In this document: positions 12,501-22,228 of the stretch, one piece after another
Layout: every line of letters begins with the position of its first letter
Position numbering within the stretch: the stretch's first letter is position 1
From: Alnus glutinosa
Taxonomy: Eukaryota; Streptophyta; Magnoliopsida; Fagales; Betulaceae
Direction: 5' to 3'
Length of the DNA: 64,000 bases
Assembly (NCBI RefSeq): GCF_958979055.1
Contig: NC_084886.1
Span: 12,510,654-12,574,653 of the forward strand
Notes under the pieces: model-generated
The model's input: the letters and a program-made list of their open reading frames with translations, nothing else
Databases searched by the model: none
Told to the model about the DNA's origin: nothing
Made by a program: the position numbers and the translations under genes

Positions 12501-15500
12501 ATCCAAAAGAGTCTCTTTTTTTTTTAAATTTACTTACCCATTTAACCTGTTACTCATTTGGTACTCTTCACCATCAAAGTCAAGGGGTGATTTTAGAAAG
12601 AAAAAAATACTGAAAGGTGAAGGGTCAACGCATTTATTGTTTCTCCTTAATGAATCTGCCTTTTGCAAACAAGATACTCATTATGGGAACAATGGAGTAG
12701 GCATGAATGTCTCTGTGCGAGTTTGCCTACAAAGGTTCAGGCAGTTTTCCCACTAAAACATGCTAGCCAACTACATAAAGTTGTTACTTCACAGAGAAGC
12801 CAGAAATGCTGCAACAAACCATATCCCGCTTCCAGAGATGAAACAAAGTAAACAGATGACCAGAAAATAAAGCAGATTCAAGCTAAGTAAAGGAACATAA
12901 CTTCATTTACCAGCTTGCTAGCTCTAGCTAACTAGCTAAGAGAAGGTGTATGAGCCCAGATTTCTGCAGCAATTATTGGACTAAACACTAGACCATATTT
13001 TTTTTTATGAATAATAATTTTATTGCACTAGATCATATTTACTGGTTCACAGGCTTGATTTTATTGTATTGAAGGCATCAAGTAGCTTTATATACAAATT
13101 TAAGTTGGAATTCATTCAGCAGAGTTTGTGTCCGGTATGAATTCAAATTCATTCCATATATTTCGAACCCCAACCAGCGTACTTAAATTGAATTAAATTA
13201 AGAATTCATATGAATCCTTAGCAAAGTATCAAACCTATTCATGATCGGATTTGCTCTTACTGAATCCACTTGAATGACCATTTTTACCAAATTGCAAAAA
13301 TATCCCCACTTTTTATATATACTTGAATTCACATCATCTCTATTGCAAAAAAAAATAATAATAATAATAAATTGAATAGAATTGAAAAATCAATTCATTA
13401 AATTTCATTAATGAATTGAATTTTAAATTCAAATTTCCACTCACTTACCGTATTTAATTAACACGACTGTGAATTCAGTTCAATCATAAATTGGTTCCAA
13501 ATAGAGTTAATTCCTCATTCTTTTTTCGTGCACACCCTCAACAGATAATAGTTCTTGTTCAGTGGTCACGTCTGTCTGACTATTGTGTGTCTACGATGAT
13601 GGAGATGGCTCAAATTTTACGATTAATCTATTCTTAGAGAGTTAAGAGAGGTTTGTGCCTTCAAATTTTACAGTAGCTGATATCATTATAGGGCATCCAA
13701 GCATGCTCTTGCTTATCACAACAAGCTAGGGTGATGTGAAATTTATGCATGTACATATATGTATGTTTAGGTGATTTGTATGTAAAGTCACTCTGTCTAA
13801 AACCCATGTGAAGTCATTCTGTCTAAACCAATGCCATACTTAATGCTATTTAGGCTCCAATAGTCCAGATCAGACTCTCTAACAGTGTTCATGCACAATT
13901 GAGAGATAACATAAACAGAAGCAATACATAAAGCATTTACAAGTACCTGAAGTGCAAGTTCCCTTGTAGGAGTAATAATTAGAGCCCGTAAAAGGCCATT
14001 TGGAGCATAGTTTTCTGCTTCCTCCCCCTTTCTCTCAAGCATCTTTCCGGCCTTTTCTCGTTCCTCCAAGAGACGCTGCAAAATTGGCAAACCAAAAGCA
14101 AGTGTTTTGCCAGAACCTGTCTCTGCAGCACCAACAACATCCTGTCGAATAAACAAATAATAAGGCTATCAACTTAGTGTCATTAACACCCACGCACCAC
14201 CTTAAGCAAGAACCTAAACCAACCTTCCCTTGATGAGCAGCAGCAGGAATACAAGCTTTCTGTATTGGAGTTGGTTCCTTGAACTCAAGCCTGTATATTG
14301 ATTTCATGAGCAGGGGATGGAGCCTCATCTCATTCCATGCATAATATTGAGCTTCATCAACCAACTCTTCTTCGAGATCTTCCTTGCCATGGCTAACTAC
14401 AATAAAAGTTGCACAGTTCATGGGAGACATCTCTTTTACTTTCGCATAAACTTTTCACTACAATCCTACAAATATTATGTTGTATGCTTCAAACCTTACA
14501 CAGTCAGACTACACATACAATACTCACAATAAATTGAGTTCAACAATGAATCATCGACATATATAGAAATTAAAGCATAAACAAAAGGATGGTGTTTCTG
14601 AAACAGAAATTGCTGGGTGTGGTCAGATGTGGGTAGTTTAGTATAAAGAAAGGTGCCAATCCCAGTACTATGCCAATAAGAATTTTCCCACTTTGCCAAG
14701 TCAATTTTAAAACTACTACATTATCAACATGACAATTACACAATCATAAAATAAAATAAAATAAAAAATTGAATATGACTCGCGAAATATCAACTAGGTT
14801 TTAACTGAACAAAAAATTTAGAATTCACCTAGGGATTAGCACATACATTGATGAAAAAATTAATGAAACTAAGTTCAATTCTGATCACCCCTTATCATTG
14901 ACGAGTAAAGATTCAAAAGAATTAATCAGAAACTTGGAAAAGAAAAATGAAAATTGCACTTCCCAACCCAAACTATAAGGTCATTTGCAATGTCCTAAAA
15001 GCAATTCCTAAACTGTGATTAGTCGCAATGTCCCTCCACTACTAAAATTTTAAAATTTCACCAATTTCCATCATATTTAACTTTAATTTCTAGATGCTTA
15101 TCAAGTGATCACCCAAAAAAAAAACGAAGTGATCATGTGAATAATGTAATAAGCATATGAATTTTAAGGTTTATGGCAGGAAAATGCAATTTATCCCTCC
15201 CCCCCCCCAAAAAAAAAAAAAGTTATAGATATCAAAGATACATCAAGCAGAGTTTGACACCGTCACAAGTATTGATAAAGTACCAAACCGTAACACATTA
15301 AGAGATCAAAAATGTGTATACTGTATATGCAATTTCAATACTGACCCAGAAATTGATATATTAACAAACCATTGACAAAACTGTGGTAACAAGTGCCCCA
15401 TTAAGTTTAAAAGGTGACCTATGAATTAAGGAATTTCCAAATAAAACATATACAGAAATCAAAATGAACCAAACTAAAACACTCATGACCGACCAATTCA

Positions 15501-16783
15501 GAAATTGATGAATTATAAAACCATTAACACGGCGAGAAGTCAAAAACTACTGAACTTAAATTGATATGTTACCTTTTCACTAAGATATGCGGATCTGACA
15601 ATGTAACAAATATAGTTATATTGACCCACCAATTATAGTGGAAAAACTAGCAACTCATCGGTGTGCACAGCGAACAGTGTATAAACTGTGTTTAACATTA
15701 AGCCAGAAACTAACCAGCTAGGAGTTCCTCGTCCTTTTGGGTTTCATTTTCCTTTTGGTTCGTCTTCTTCTTTTCTTTCTTCTTCTTCTTTTTCTTCTTA
15801 GTCTTCACATTCTCATCCTTCTCCATTTTTTCTTCAACTTTGGCCTCCTTCTCCATCCTCTCTTCAACTTTAGCATCACCAGAACTGCCATCATCATCAC
15901 TGCACTTCCGTTTCTTCGATTTCCTACTCTGCTTAGCTTTTTTCTCCCCCCTATTTCGTACCTCAGGTTGAGGAATTTCTAAACTGTACTCGGCCTCAAC
16001 AATCTCTTCGAGTGAAAGAAACCCTACATGCATTTAACATTACAAGTTATCATCAACCAACGGACAAACTCAAACCCTTATAAATCCTAATCCTCGGCTT
16101 TCTCACCAAGGAAAATTCAGGAAAGAATATAATTTCAACATCATAATTCAGTACCAACTAAGCTCAAAATCAACCCATTGCGTAATTTAAACCGAGCTTT
16201 AGAGCGTTTCTATACAGCAAAGACCAATATCATGAACCATGAACAAACTTAAACCCTAATTTTCTGTTCTCTTTCTAATAAAATGTATGAAGAATATCAC
16301 TTAAAACCGCCAATTTTAAGTCCAGAAGCAAAAAAAGGAACAAAACTTGGAAATTTTTCATTTCTTTTCCTCGGTTTTCGCGCCTACCAAACAGACAAAT
16401 TATACATTTTGGAGAACATTATTGTCCGCTCATCTGAGCCTAACTACAACTATTTCGCTTGGCTTAATTGAATTTTCCATTTATTCCAAATAAAGAGAAA
16501 CCTCAAAAACAGAAAACATAAACTCAAAAAACTTCTTCTTTTCTTTCCTTTTCTTCTCTATTTCTCGGAATCCAACAGAGCAAATAATTAAATCGATGAA
16601 CGAGGCCAAACCTCCTTCGAGTTCGTTAGTACCAACGACCATAGAGAAGGGGTCGTCGTCGGGGAGAGAGGAGCTCCATGGGAGTGAGTCGAATCGCTCC
16701 AGCTCTATGTCCTGTACAGTTCGTTTTCTCCAGTGCTTTCTCTTTGAAGGTTGAGAAGAGAGGGGTGGGGGTTCGGCAGCCAT
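542..16783 (-). CDS. RH13: DEAD-box ATP-dependent RNA helicase 13-like, 3' end off window
   Basis: ATP-dependent RNA helicase, expected in the nucleolus in large-subunit ribosome biogenesis (family knowledge). Exons read on the minus strand: 16783-16612, 16023-15715, 14396-14224, 14141-13947, 11614-11438, 6345-5953, 5181-5001, 3379-3257, 3171-3055, 2782-2678, 2045-1905, 1762-1697, 700-542; about 770 codons. Motifs in order: Q motif (KEPTPIQ), Walker [30 protein letters not shown] box [30 protein letters not shown] and HRSGRTARA, so both RecA-like lobes look active. Exon 2 codes a lysine-rich stretch with a run of nine or more Lys. The start at 16783 opens MAAEPPP, with the family's ELERxDSLPW motif following. 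The last donor at 541 has no convincing acceptor in the window; the basic C-terminal tail of about 50 residues expected for the family should lie beyond base 1. The exon 6 to 7 join is not in frame with canonical sites (see findings). Confidence 0.93.
900..1630. mobile_element. Foldback (long-TIR) element with GC-rich interior
   Basis: It lies in the helicase intron between the exons ending at 1697 and starting at 700. Left arm (about 935-1057) and right arm (about 1493-1625) are imperfect inverted repeats of some 125 bases; both read AACTTGGACCTATAAACTAC near the outer end and TTACCAAATTGCC near the inner end. The interior, about 1080-1480, is far more GC-rich than its surroundings and is built of repeated GGTGGCC / GGCCACC words, with an internal repeat of about 125 bases (about 1190-1283 and 1316-1396). 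No transposase is present, so it is non-autonomous. The superfamily is not determined. Confidence 0.72.
4326..4760 (-). mobile_element. 5'-truncated LINE (L1-type), 3' end of ORF2
   Basis: Minus-strand translation with frame shifts gives the zf-RVT / C-terminal part of plant LINE ORF2: [20 protein letters not shown], then about 4615-4500 the WRxxxLCLMWCxWxERN-like region ending in [15 protein letters not shown]. The 3' UTR holds the family signature (minus strand) TATACTTCATGTGTACTTGG, and the element ends in an A tail near 4326. It is inserted in the helicase intron between exons 7 and 8, in the gene's own direction. I found no clear target duplication. Confidence 0.75.
7320..7620. repeat. 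GC-rich block of GCGGCCAC / GTGGCTGCC words
   Basis: This 300 base block inside the 5.1 kb helicase intron is built of short units such as GCGGCCAC and GTGGCTGCC separated by TTTGTCTAG or TCTGG, at roughly 40 to 60 base spacing. It resembles in style the interiors of the foldback elements at 900-1630 and 24706-25394. No matching terminal inverted repeats were found around it, so it may be the core of a decayed copy. Confidence 0.45.
7711..7764 (-). mobile_element. 16-base LINE tail stub with 19-base target duplication
   Basis: Two exact copies of AGTACTGATCTAGAGAGTT (7711-7729 and 7746-7764) flank a 16-base insert at 7730-7745 (T8 then GATAAGTA). On the minus strand the insert is TACTTATC followed by eight A, which is the extreme 3' end of the LINE family seen at 11751 and 8287. 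This looks like target-primed reverse transcription that stopped after 16 bases. Confidence 0.85.
8287..9081 (-). mobile_element. LINE copy with ORF1-like remnant and 3' tail, no reverse transcriptase
   Basis: The 3' A tail is at 8287 (minus strand reads TTTACTTATAAAAA). Next to it lies the family 3' UTR signature (GTATACTTCGTGTGTACTAG). The rest, to about 9081, is low-complexity, Ser/Pro/Lys-rich coding-like sequence (for example [20 protein letters not shown]) that I read as part of ORF1 or the region just after it. No RT or endonuclease motif is seen. Short direct repeats ACATTCAGGAATAAAG (about 8271-8286) and ACATTAGGAATAAAG (about 9082-9096) flank it as a probable target duplication. It is in the 5.1 kb helicase intron. 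Confidence 0.72.
9297..11151 (+). mobile_element. LINE copy with decayed ORF1 and 3' tail, no reverse transcriptase
   Basis: A CT-rich 5' leader (about 9305-9355) is followed by one reading frame (frame of 9369) that runs to 11012, broken by stop codons near 9957, 10302, 10563 and 10623. Its first 195 codons resemble the ORF1-like proteins that precede plant LINE ORF2, ending [20 protein letters not shown]. The rest is Ser/Lys/Gly-rich with no RT, endonuclease or RNase H motif. The 3' end (about 11078-11151) has TGTATACTACTTGTATATTC, then TTTTAATAAATTATTATTCA and an A tail, a tail type distinct from the TTACTTATC copies. The element is in the 5.1 kb helicase intron and opposes the gene. Confidence 0.72.
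11751..12345 (-). mobile_element. 5'-truncated LINE, zf-RVT and C-terminal ORF2 segment
   Basis: Minus-strand translation, with stops and shifts, gives the zinc-binding RVT domain order: [11 protein letters not shown], then [20 protein letters not shown] (the CxxC part), then [29 protein letters not shown] and the [13 protein letters not shown] block. The 3' UTR has the GTATACTTTTTGTACGCTTG signature, and the minus strand ends TTACTTATC plus A at 11751. It lies in the helicase intron between exons 4 and 5, in the gene's direction. No target duplication was identified. Confidence 0.8.
12986..13040 (-). mobile_element. 25-base LINE tail stub with 15-base target duplication
   Basis: CACTAGACCATATTT (12986-13000) and CACTAGATCATATTT (13026-13040), one mismatch, flank a 25-base insert at 13001-13025. 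Read on the minus strand the insert is CAATAAAATTATTATTCAT then A, matching the 3' terminus of the LINE that ends at 11151 (AATAAATTATTATTCATC then A). It is again a retroposition event that copied almost only the tail. Confidence 0.8.
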
Positions 16784-17660
16784 GGCGAAAGAGTACGCTC
16801 AGTGCTTGCCAACACGCCCACTGCGGGTTTAAGCGGCGGGTTCTTTAGGCCCAAGAGGAACAACGTGCATTAGGACTAGGGCCGTAAATGAACAAGTCCT
16901 TCGCGAACCCCCTGGGATTGGTGCTGATAATTTTTTTTTTTTTTTTTTTTTTACAAGCCGATAAATTCGACTTATACGGAATCCACTTATGCTCGTTTCT
17001 TAAAATGTTTTTAAAAAAATATTTTTTATTTTTTATTTTTTAGGGGCAAAAATAATAATTAACAAAAATTATTGGTAACCCAACTACAATCGAAGATCTC
17101 CGAATTTTAATATTGGATTGCCGGAATCCGGTGGCAATGGCCTGATTCTAACAACTTTGTCGAATTCTAGCCAATACAGCCAAATTCCAGTCATTTTGTA
17201 CAAATGTAACGATAGCAACTGCACGTCACCAGATTTCGGCAACAATTGCCGGATTTCTTTTTACGTCGTTGTTGATTTTTTTCATACGAGCCAAACGCAA
17301 ATATATATATATATATATATATATATTTTTAAGAAAATTATTTTTTTCTAAAAATGATTTTGTTAATAATATTTTACGACGGAAAAAAAATTTACGTCCA
17401 AATAAACGAAGCATTAAATATAGTTTATTTAACATATTTTTGTGCTAAAATTATAAAGTTATGCTTAATTATTAAATTAAAAATATCCATACGTTGGTGA
17501 ATATAGGTTATATAACTTTGGTTCGACTAATTAACTAGTTTAATATATATGTGTGCGCGCGCTAATTAGTTAATAAACCAACATATAAATCATATGCCAC
17601 CACCTAGGTGAATGAGATTATGCGATCCGATAGACATAATTTGACAATTAAAAATATAAG
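16784..17660. other. Helicase promoter side and AT-rich spacer
   Basis: This is the region just upstream of the helicase start. It holds a run of about 23 T at 16930-16952, a TA dinucleotide run near 17302-17326 and otherwise AT-rich sequence. Short GCCGG/CCGGT words at 17120-17255 are scattered without a clear inverted-repeat structure. I see no gene and no convincing TATA box. Confidence 0.5.
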
Positions 17661-17669
17661 ACACTAATG

Positions 17670-18400
17670 AGATACGGACATTACGATGCATATAAATGTA
17701 AAGTCCATTGATATGCACCATGATAATATTGGGTAATATCTATTCTCATATAATGTAAAGTCGCCGATAAGATGTGTCTTGAAAAAAAAAACCACTCAGG
17801 AATTTGGCCTTACGAGAAGTACTTGATTGAAAATTCGATGCAAGTCAACACATTATTTATATGCTTTGACTAAAGTCATATGTTATGATTCTAAGCATCA
17901 CAAATGGCTTAAATGCAATATTAACTATATGTATATAAACTTTAAACACCCTTTCATTGTAAATCGGTTTTTAATTATGAGTTGTATCCAAAATTTGTAT
18001 AATTGTATCATTTGATATCAGAGCCAATTATTACGTTAAGTATTAGATCTGACTAAATTCGTATAGTATGAGATCGAATGAATTGCAGCTTTACGGTCGA
18101 GTTATGAAAAAAGCAACTTATAAGTTTGAATAAAGTGTCGTTGTATTATGTATGTGCATAATATCAAGCCATTGAATACTAGTATATGAGCAAAGTCGCC
18201 ACAAGAGAAATATCTATTATCAAATAAGTGCCGATAAAGTGGGTCCATTAGACATTGATTGCTAAGAGTAGTCTAAGTGTTCTGCATGGTTTAAGTATAA
18301 TATTAACAATTTGTATATAAGTTAATAGACACCTTTTTGGAAATTGATTTTCAATTGTGAGTTATACTAAAGGTTTGCATCATGGTGACGGTGGTATGGG
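17670..18400 (+). mobile_element. Small LTR-like pair with PBS-like site (TRIM-like relic)
   Basis: Two diverged direct repeats, about 17720-18012 and about 18195-18385, share the order AATATCTATT, GCCGATAA, AATATTAAC, TGTATATAA, AACACC/AGACACC, TTTTAATTATGAGTT/TTTTCAATTGTGAGTT. Immediately after the first copy is TATCAGAGCC (18016-18025), like the initiator tRNA-Met binding site of plant retrotransposons. The interior is under 200 bases and has no open reading frame. This layout fits a terminal-repeat retrotransposon in miniature, but the repeats are too diverged to fix their ends by eye. Confidence 0.45.
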
Positions 18401-18869
18401 TGTGAATTATGTTCTTAACCGCTTGTAAGTAATGCCATCCACTTAAAATATTGTGATTCGAAGTCACCTCCTAATACATTATTGGTGAGAGAGTATATGT
18501 GATAAAGGGTTCGATCATATAAACAAGTGACAAAAACGTGCGCACGCCCCGTCATGTCACCATTTAACGTTTATCTAATAGGTTTTATGGTGAAAGTTGG
18601 CATGGGGCAAAATTTTGGTACCAGGGTAACTCATATCCAGTTGAAAATCATATCAATCACTATTATAGCTTGTTCAAATGGAAGATCAATGAATGTGATG
18701 GGTGATCACTCCATAATATGGTGCACCCTCACACACCATAGTCTCCTAATTAAAGGTAAAACTTCTTAAAAAGCATTGTTAAATGAACCACTTAGATCAT
18801 GCAAGGCAAAATAACTGTGCATACGTACAAGAAGATTTGCATACTGTTGTAGATAGTTTTCGGTACGGT

Positions 18870-19330
18870 GGCATGAGCTTTTTTAAAGTTCTTCTTCCTT
18901 CCTGTAAAATAATAAAGATCTATAAATAAGTTTGTTGGAGGTATCAACTAGTCCCACCTCGATACTTAAGTTAGTATTTTGAGAGAATTTATGTCAACTC
19001 TCAAATAATAATAATATTAACTAGAGAATACATGATGGTTTGTACATATTTATAGTGAAAACGTCAACTGTTCCCTCTGGATATAGAGGGAATCACTTAT
19101 CTGATTTGGAGAGATGATTCTGTGATATCTGAAATCCCTCAAATTTTGGCATCGTGAAACTGTCACGCCTATAATATTCTCAGGTATATCGAGGTCTTGG
19201 TGTCTCCGAAATACTCTTGGGATTTGATATCTTCCTGGCTTATTGCACGTTGTTCTTGGATGAGCTTGAACTTTCATTTGTCATCCAGTAGATTGCGTAG
19301 TTGGTCTTTCTTAGAATTAATATGAATAGA
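18870..19330 (-). mobile_element. Gypsy-type LTR relic
   Basis: On the minus strand there is a TATA motif CTATAAATATG (about 19046-19056), then downstream CTAACTTAAGTATCGAGGTG (about 18955-18975). The latter is the signature seen just after the transcription start in many eudicot gypsy LTRs, and it recurs at 50944-50965 in this window. No internal coding region is attached, so this is a solo or truncated LTR. Confidence 0.5.
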
Positions 19331-19339
19331 TGGGCTTGT

Positions 19340-19872
19340 AATTAATAAATAAGCACATCTATTAACTGTTTTGAATATTTCCTGACACATACGTCAAAAT
19401 TATTAATAATATAAGCAACTTATATAAAAAGCTCACATAGTAAGTGCCTTCGCAGCCTATAATTTGGAAAAAAAAGAAAAGAAAAAAAGAATAAATACAA
19501 AATGAGTCAACGTGGTTATCTTAAATTATAAATCGTTAATTGTCGTATAAAAGTGAATTCAGAGGTTCTTGCTTCATTAGGATATGCAAAATAAATAAAT
19601 AAATAAATAAATTTAGTCACTGAAGTCAAATTCTGTTAAAACAATTGATGGATTCCATTAGGTACCATGTCAGCGGCAATAAAATGACGACGCGTGTAAT
19701 CCTTAAAAAAAATGTGTATACATAAAAAAAAAAATTATTAATTTTTGTTTTTAAAAAAAGGAAAAAAAGAGAAAAAGAAAAAAGAAAAAAGGAAAAGGTT
19801 GGCCAGTGACCCACCCCAAAGGTGGGCATTTGGGGGGCAGGGGAGGCGGCAGCTACCCCTTTCTTTTTTTTC

Positions 19873-19912
<40 letters not shown>

Positions 19913-20095
19913 CAATTTATTTATTTTATTATATATATATATATCTTTTATTAAAAATAGCACATATCGCCGTTTTATCAATATTGATAATAAAATTCAT
20001 AAAATATTTTAACAAAATTTCACTACAAAAATTAAATTGTTTCTTTTGGCATTTCTTAGGGGCCTTTAAATTCAATTCCATTGAGTTTTAAAAAA
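19340..20095. other. AT-rich spacer with simple repeats
   Basis: The stretch contains an AAAT run (about 19588-19611), purine-rich tracts, a short GC-rich block with GGTGGGCATTTGGGG at 19797-19860 that resembles the foldback interiors, and a long T run at about 19879-19912. I see no gene; short open frames here are translations of T and A runs. Confidence 0.6.
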
Positions 20096-20100
20096 ATAAA

Positions 20101-20390
20101 GGATAATTGCACCGTTGGTTTCTGTGGTATACCATAATTATTTTTCACTCCTTATAGTTTAAAAAGTTAATGGGAGATCCCTGTGGTATGCAATAATTAC
20201 GTTTTACTCCCTGGGTCGATTTTCCGTCCACAATTTTGACAGAATCTGTTAGCCCTACACGTTAGCATCACGTGTCGCCAATTTAACGTAATTATTACAT
20301 ACCACATAGAAATCCCATAAACTTTTTAAACTATTAAAAAAGAAAAATAATTATATCATACCACAATAACAAACTGTACAATTATGTTCA
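20101..20390. mobile_element. Foldback MITE about 290 bp
   Basis: The arms are inverted repeats of about 105 bases. The left arm reads TTCTGTGGTATACCATAATT and, further in, AGTTTAAAAAGTTAATGGGA; the right arm in reverse reads TTATTGTGGTATGATATAAT and AGTTTAAAAAGTTTATGGGA. Both end inward at GTAATAATTACGTT-like sequence. There is no coding capacity. Confidence 0.7.
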
Positions 20391-20912
20391 AAAAAAAATT
20401 TGAATCTGTACCAACAAGATTCCCTCCCTAGCAACATCACGTCCGCACTGTCATAATAATGTGTCCGGCTGCTTTATGAGTGTTACTGTAGCAGAAAAAT
20501 AACTATTCTGTAACTCTCGTAACAAAAGTCGCAAACAACTCTTTTTCGCTTTATTTTTTTTCATTTTTCTCAGAAAAAAAAGTTAATTTTTTTTTTTTAA
20601 TTTTTTATATCACATTAATAATTTTTTATATTATTATTTAAATAATAATTTTTTTAAACGCGGAAGGTTGAAAAAATTGAAAGAACTTTGGAGGGTAATT
20701 GTACTTTATTGTTTTTTTGTAAGGCTCTTTCCCTTCCAATACATTATACCTCCGCTCCTTTTCCCACCAACCAAACATGTTTCCAGTACGATGCAACTCA
20801 CAGTTTATCCTCAGGCTAAATGTCCCTCAAACCCAATCTCAACACACCCACTATCACTATCTCCTCTATTTGTCCCCATCCCCACAGAAATCCCATACCC
20901 ATTAAATACTCA

Positions 20913-22166
20913 ATGCCCTTGTCATCCTTATCCAAATCCCTCCTCTTCTTGCACCCAAAACGCCAATTCCACATGGCCAATTTCACCACTCCCAAGGCTC
21001 GCCTTCGGGGCGTCGTCTTCGACATGGACGGAACCCTAACCGTCCCCGCCATCGATTTCGCCGCAATGTACAAGGCCGTGCTCGGCGAAGACGAATTCCG
21101 GCGGATGAAGGCTGAGAACCCGTCCGGGATTGACATCTTGCACCACATTGAGAACTGGAGCCCCGAGAAGCAGCTCAAGGCCCACGAGACCATCGCCGAT
21201 TACGAGCGCCAGGGCCTTGATCGCCTCCAGATCATGCCCGGTCAGCCATTTTTTCATTCATATACATCATATGGTTTTATTTGCTCCTGTTGGTTGTGTT
21301 TTCCTTCTTTTTGGGTGCCGAGAAACTGGAGGAAAATGATAGGAAAGTATGATTAGAACCTTACGACAAAATTTGTCAACTCAGTTTTTTGTTGTTGGTA
21401 AGATTATTGGGTTTGTTTGATTGCAAAATGTAGTGCAAGATTAGAAAGTAATGTTTGGGCTTTTCACATTTTTACATTGATTGGGCTCAAATTCAAGTTT
21501 TATTCAATTTCTGCTTTATTTATTTTCTAATAATATCAGTCAAATGGGTCTCTTTGCTACCGACCGTAAACGAGTCGAGTCGAGTGGAGTCAAGTGGAGC
21601 CAAACTTTAAGATTTTAAGATTGGCTCGTTTATGAGTCGAACTTTAATAATCGAGCTCGAGCTCGAACTCGAGCCGAGCTTTGAAATGTGTGTTCAAGCT
21701 TGTGTGTTAATACTAAGTTAATTAATAACTTAATATGTTTGTTAATACTAAGTTACTATATGTTTATACACACATTATGTGTGTATATGAGCTAGACTCA
21801 CGGGCCTTAATTGAATCGAGCGTGCGAGTTGGGTTGAGCTTTATAGTTTATACGACCTAGACTCGCGAGTCTTAATCGAATCGAGTTTCGTTGAGCGAGC
21901 TGAGTATGTGTTACTTAATAATTGATCAGGTTTCTACGGTTACGAGTGGGTTTCTGCAGTCATGAATTAAGTTTAAACGAGTGGGTATCGGGCAGGTTGT
22001 CTAACAGACTGGTTTATTTGCAGCCCTAGCTATGGATGTTTCGAATTGATGAAGTATATGTTTTTACAGCAAGTATGCATTAAGTGTATGATGGGGTTTT
22101 TGAATTTTATACATTATTGTCATTAATTTTTACTAACAAATAGATTCATTAAGCTTTATTGGGTGT

Positions 22167-22228
<62 letters not shown>

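Noticed and set aside
15103..15137. A run between two AAGTGATCA words as a tail-only scar
   Set aside because: The duplication is nine bases and extra bases sit between the A run and the second copy, which does not fit target-primed integration cleanly.
16923..16964. T run with GCTGATAA / GCCGATAA flanks as a fifth tail-only scar
   Set aside because: The flanking match is only eight bases with one mismatch, well within chance in AT-rich DNA.
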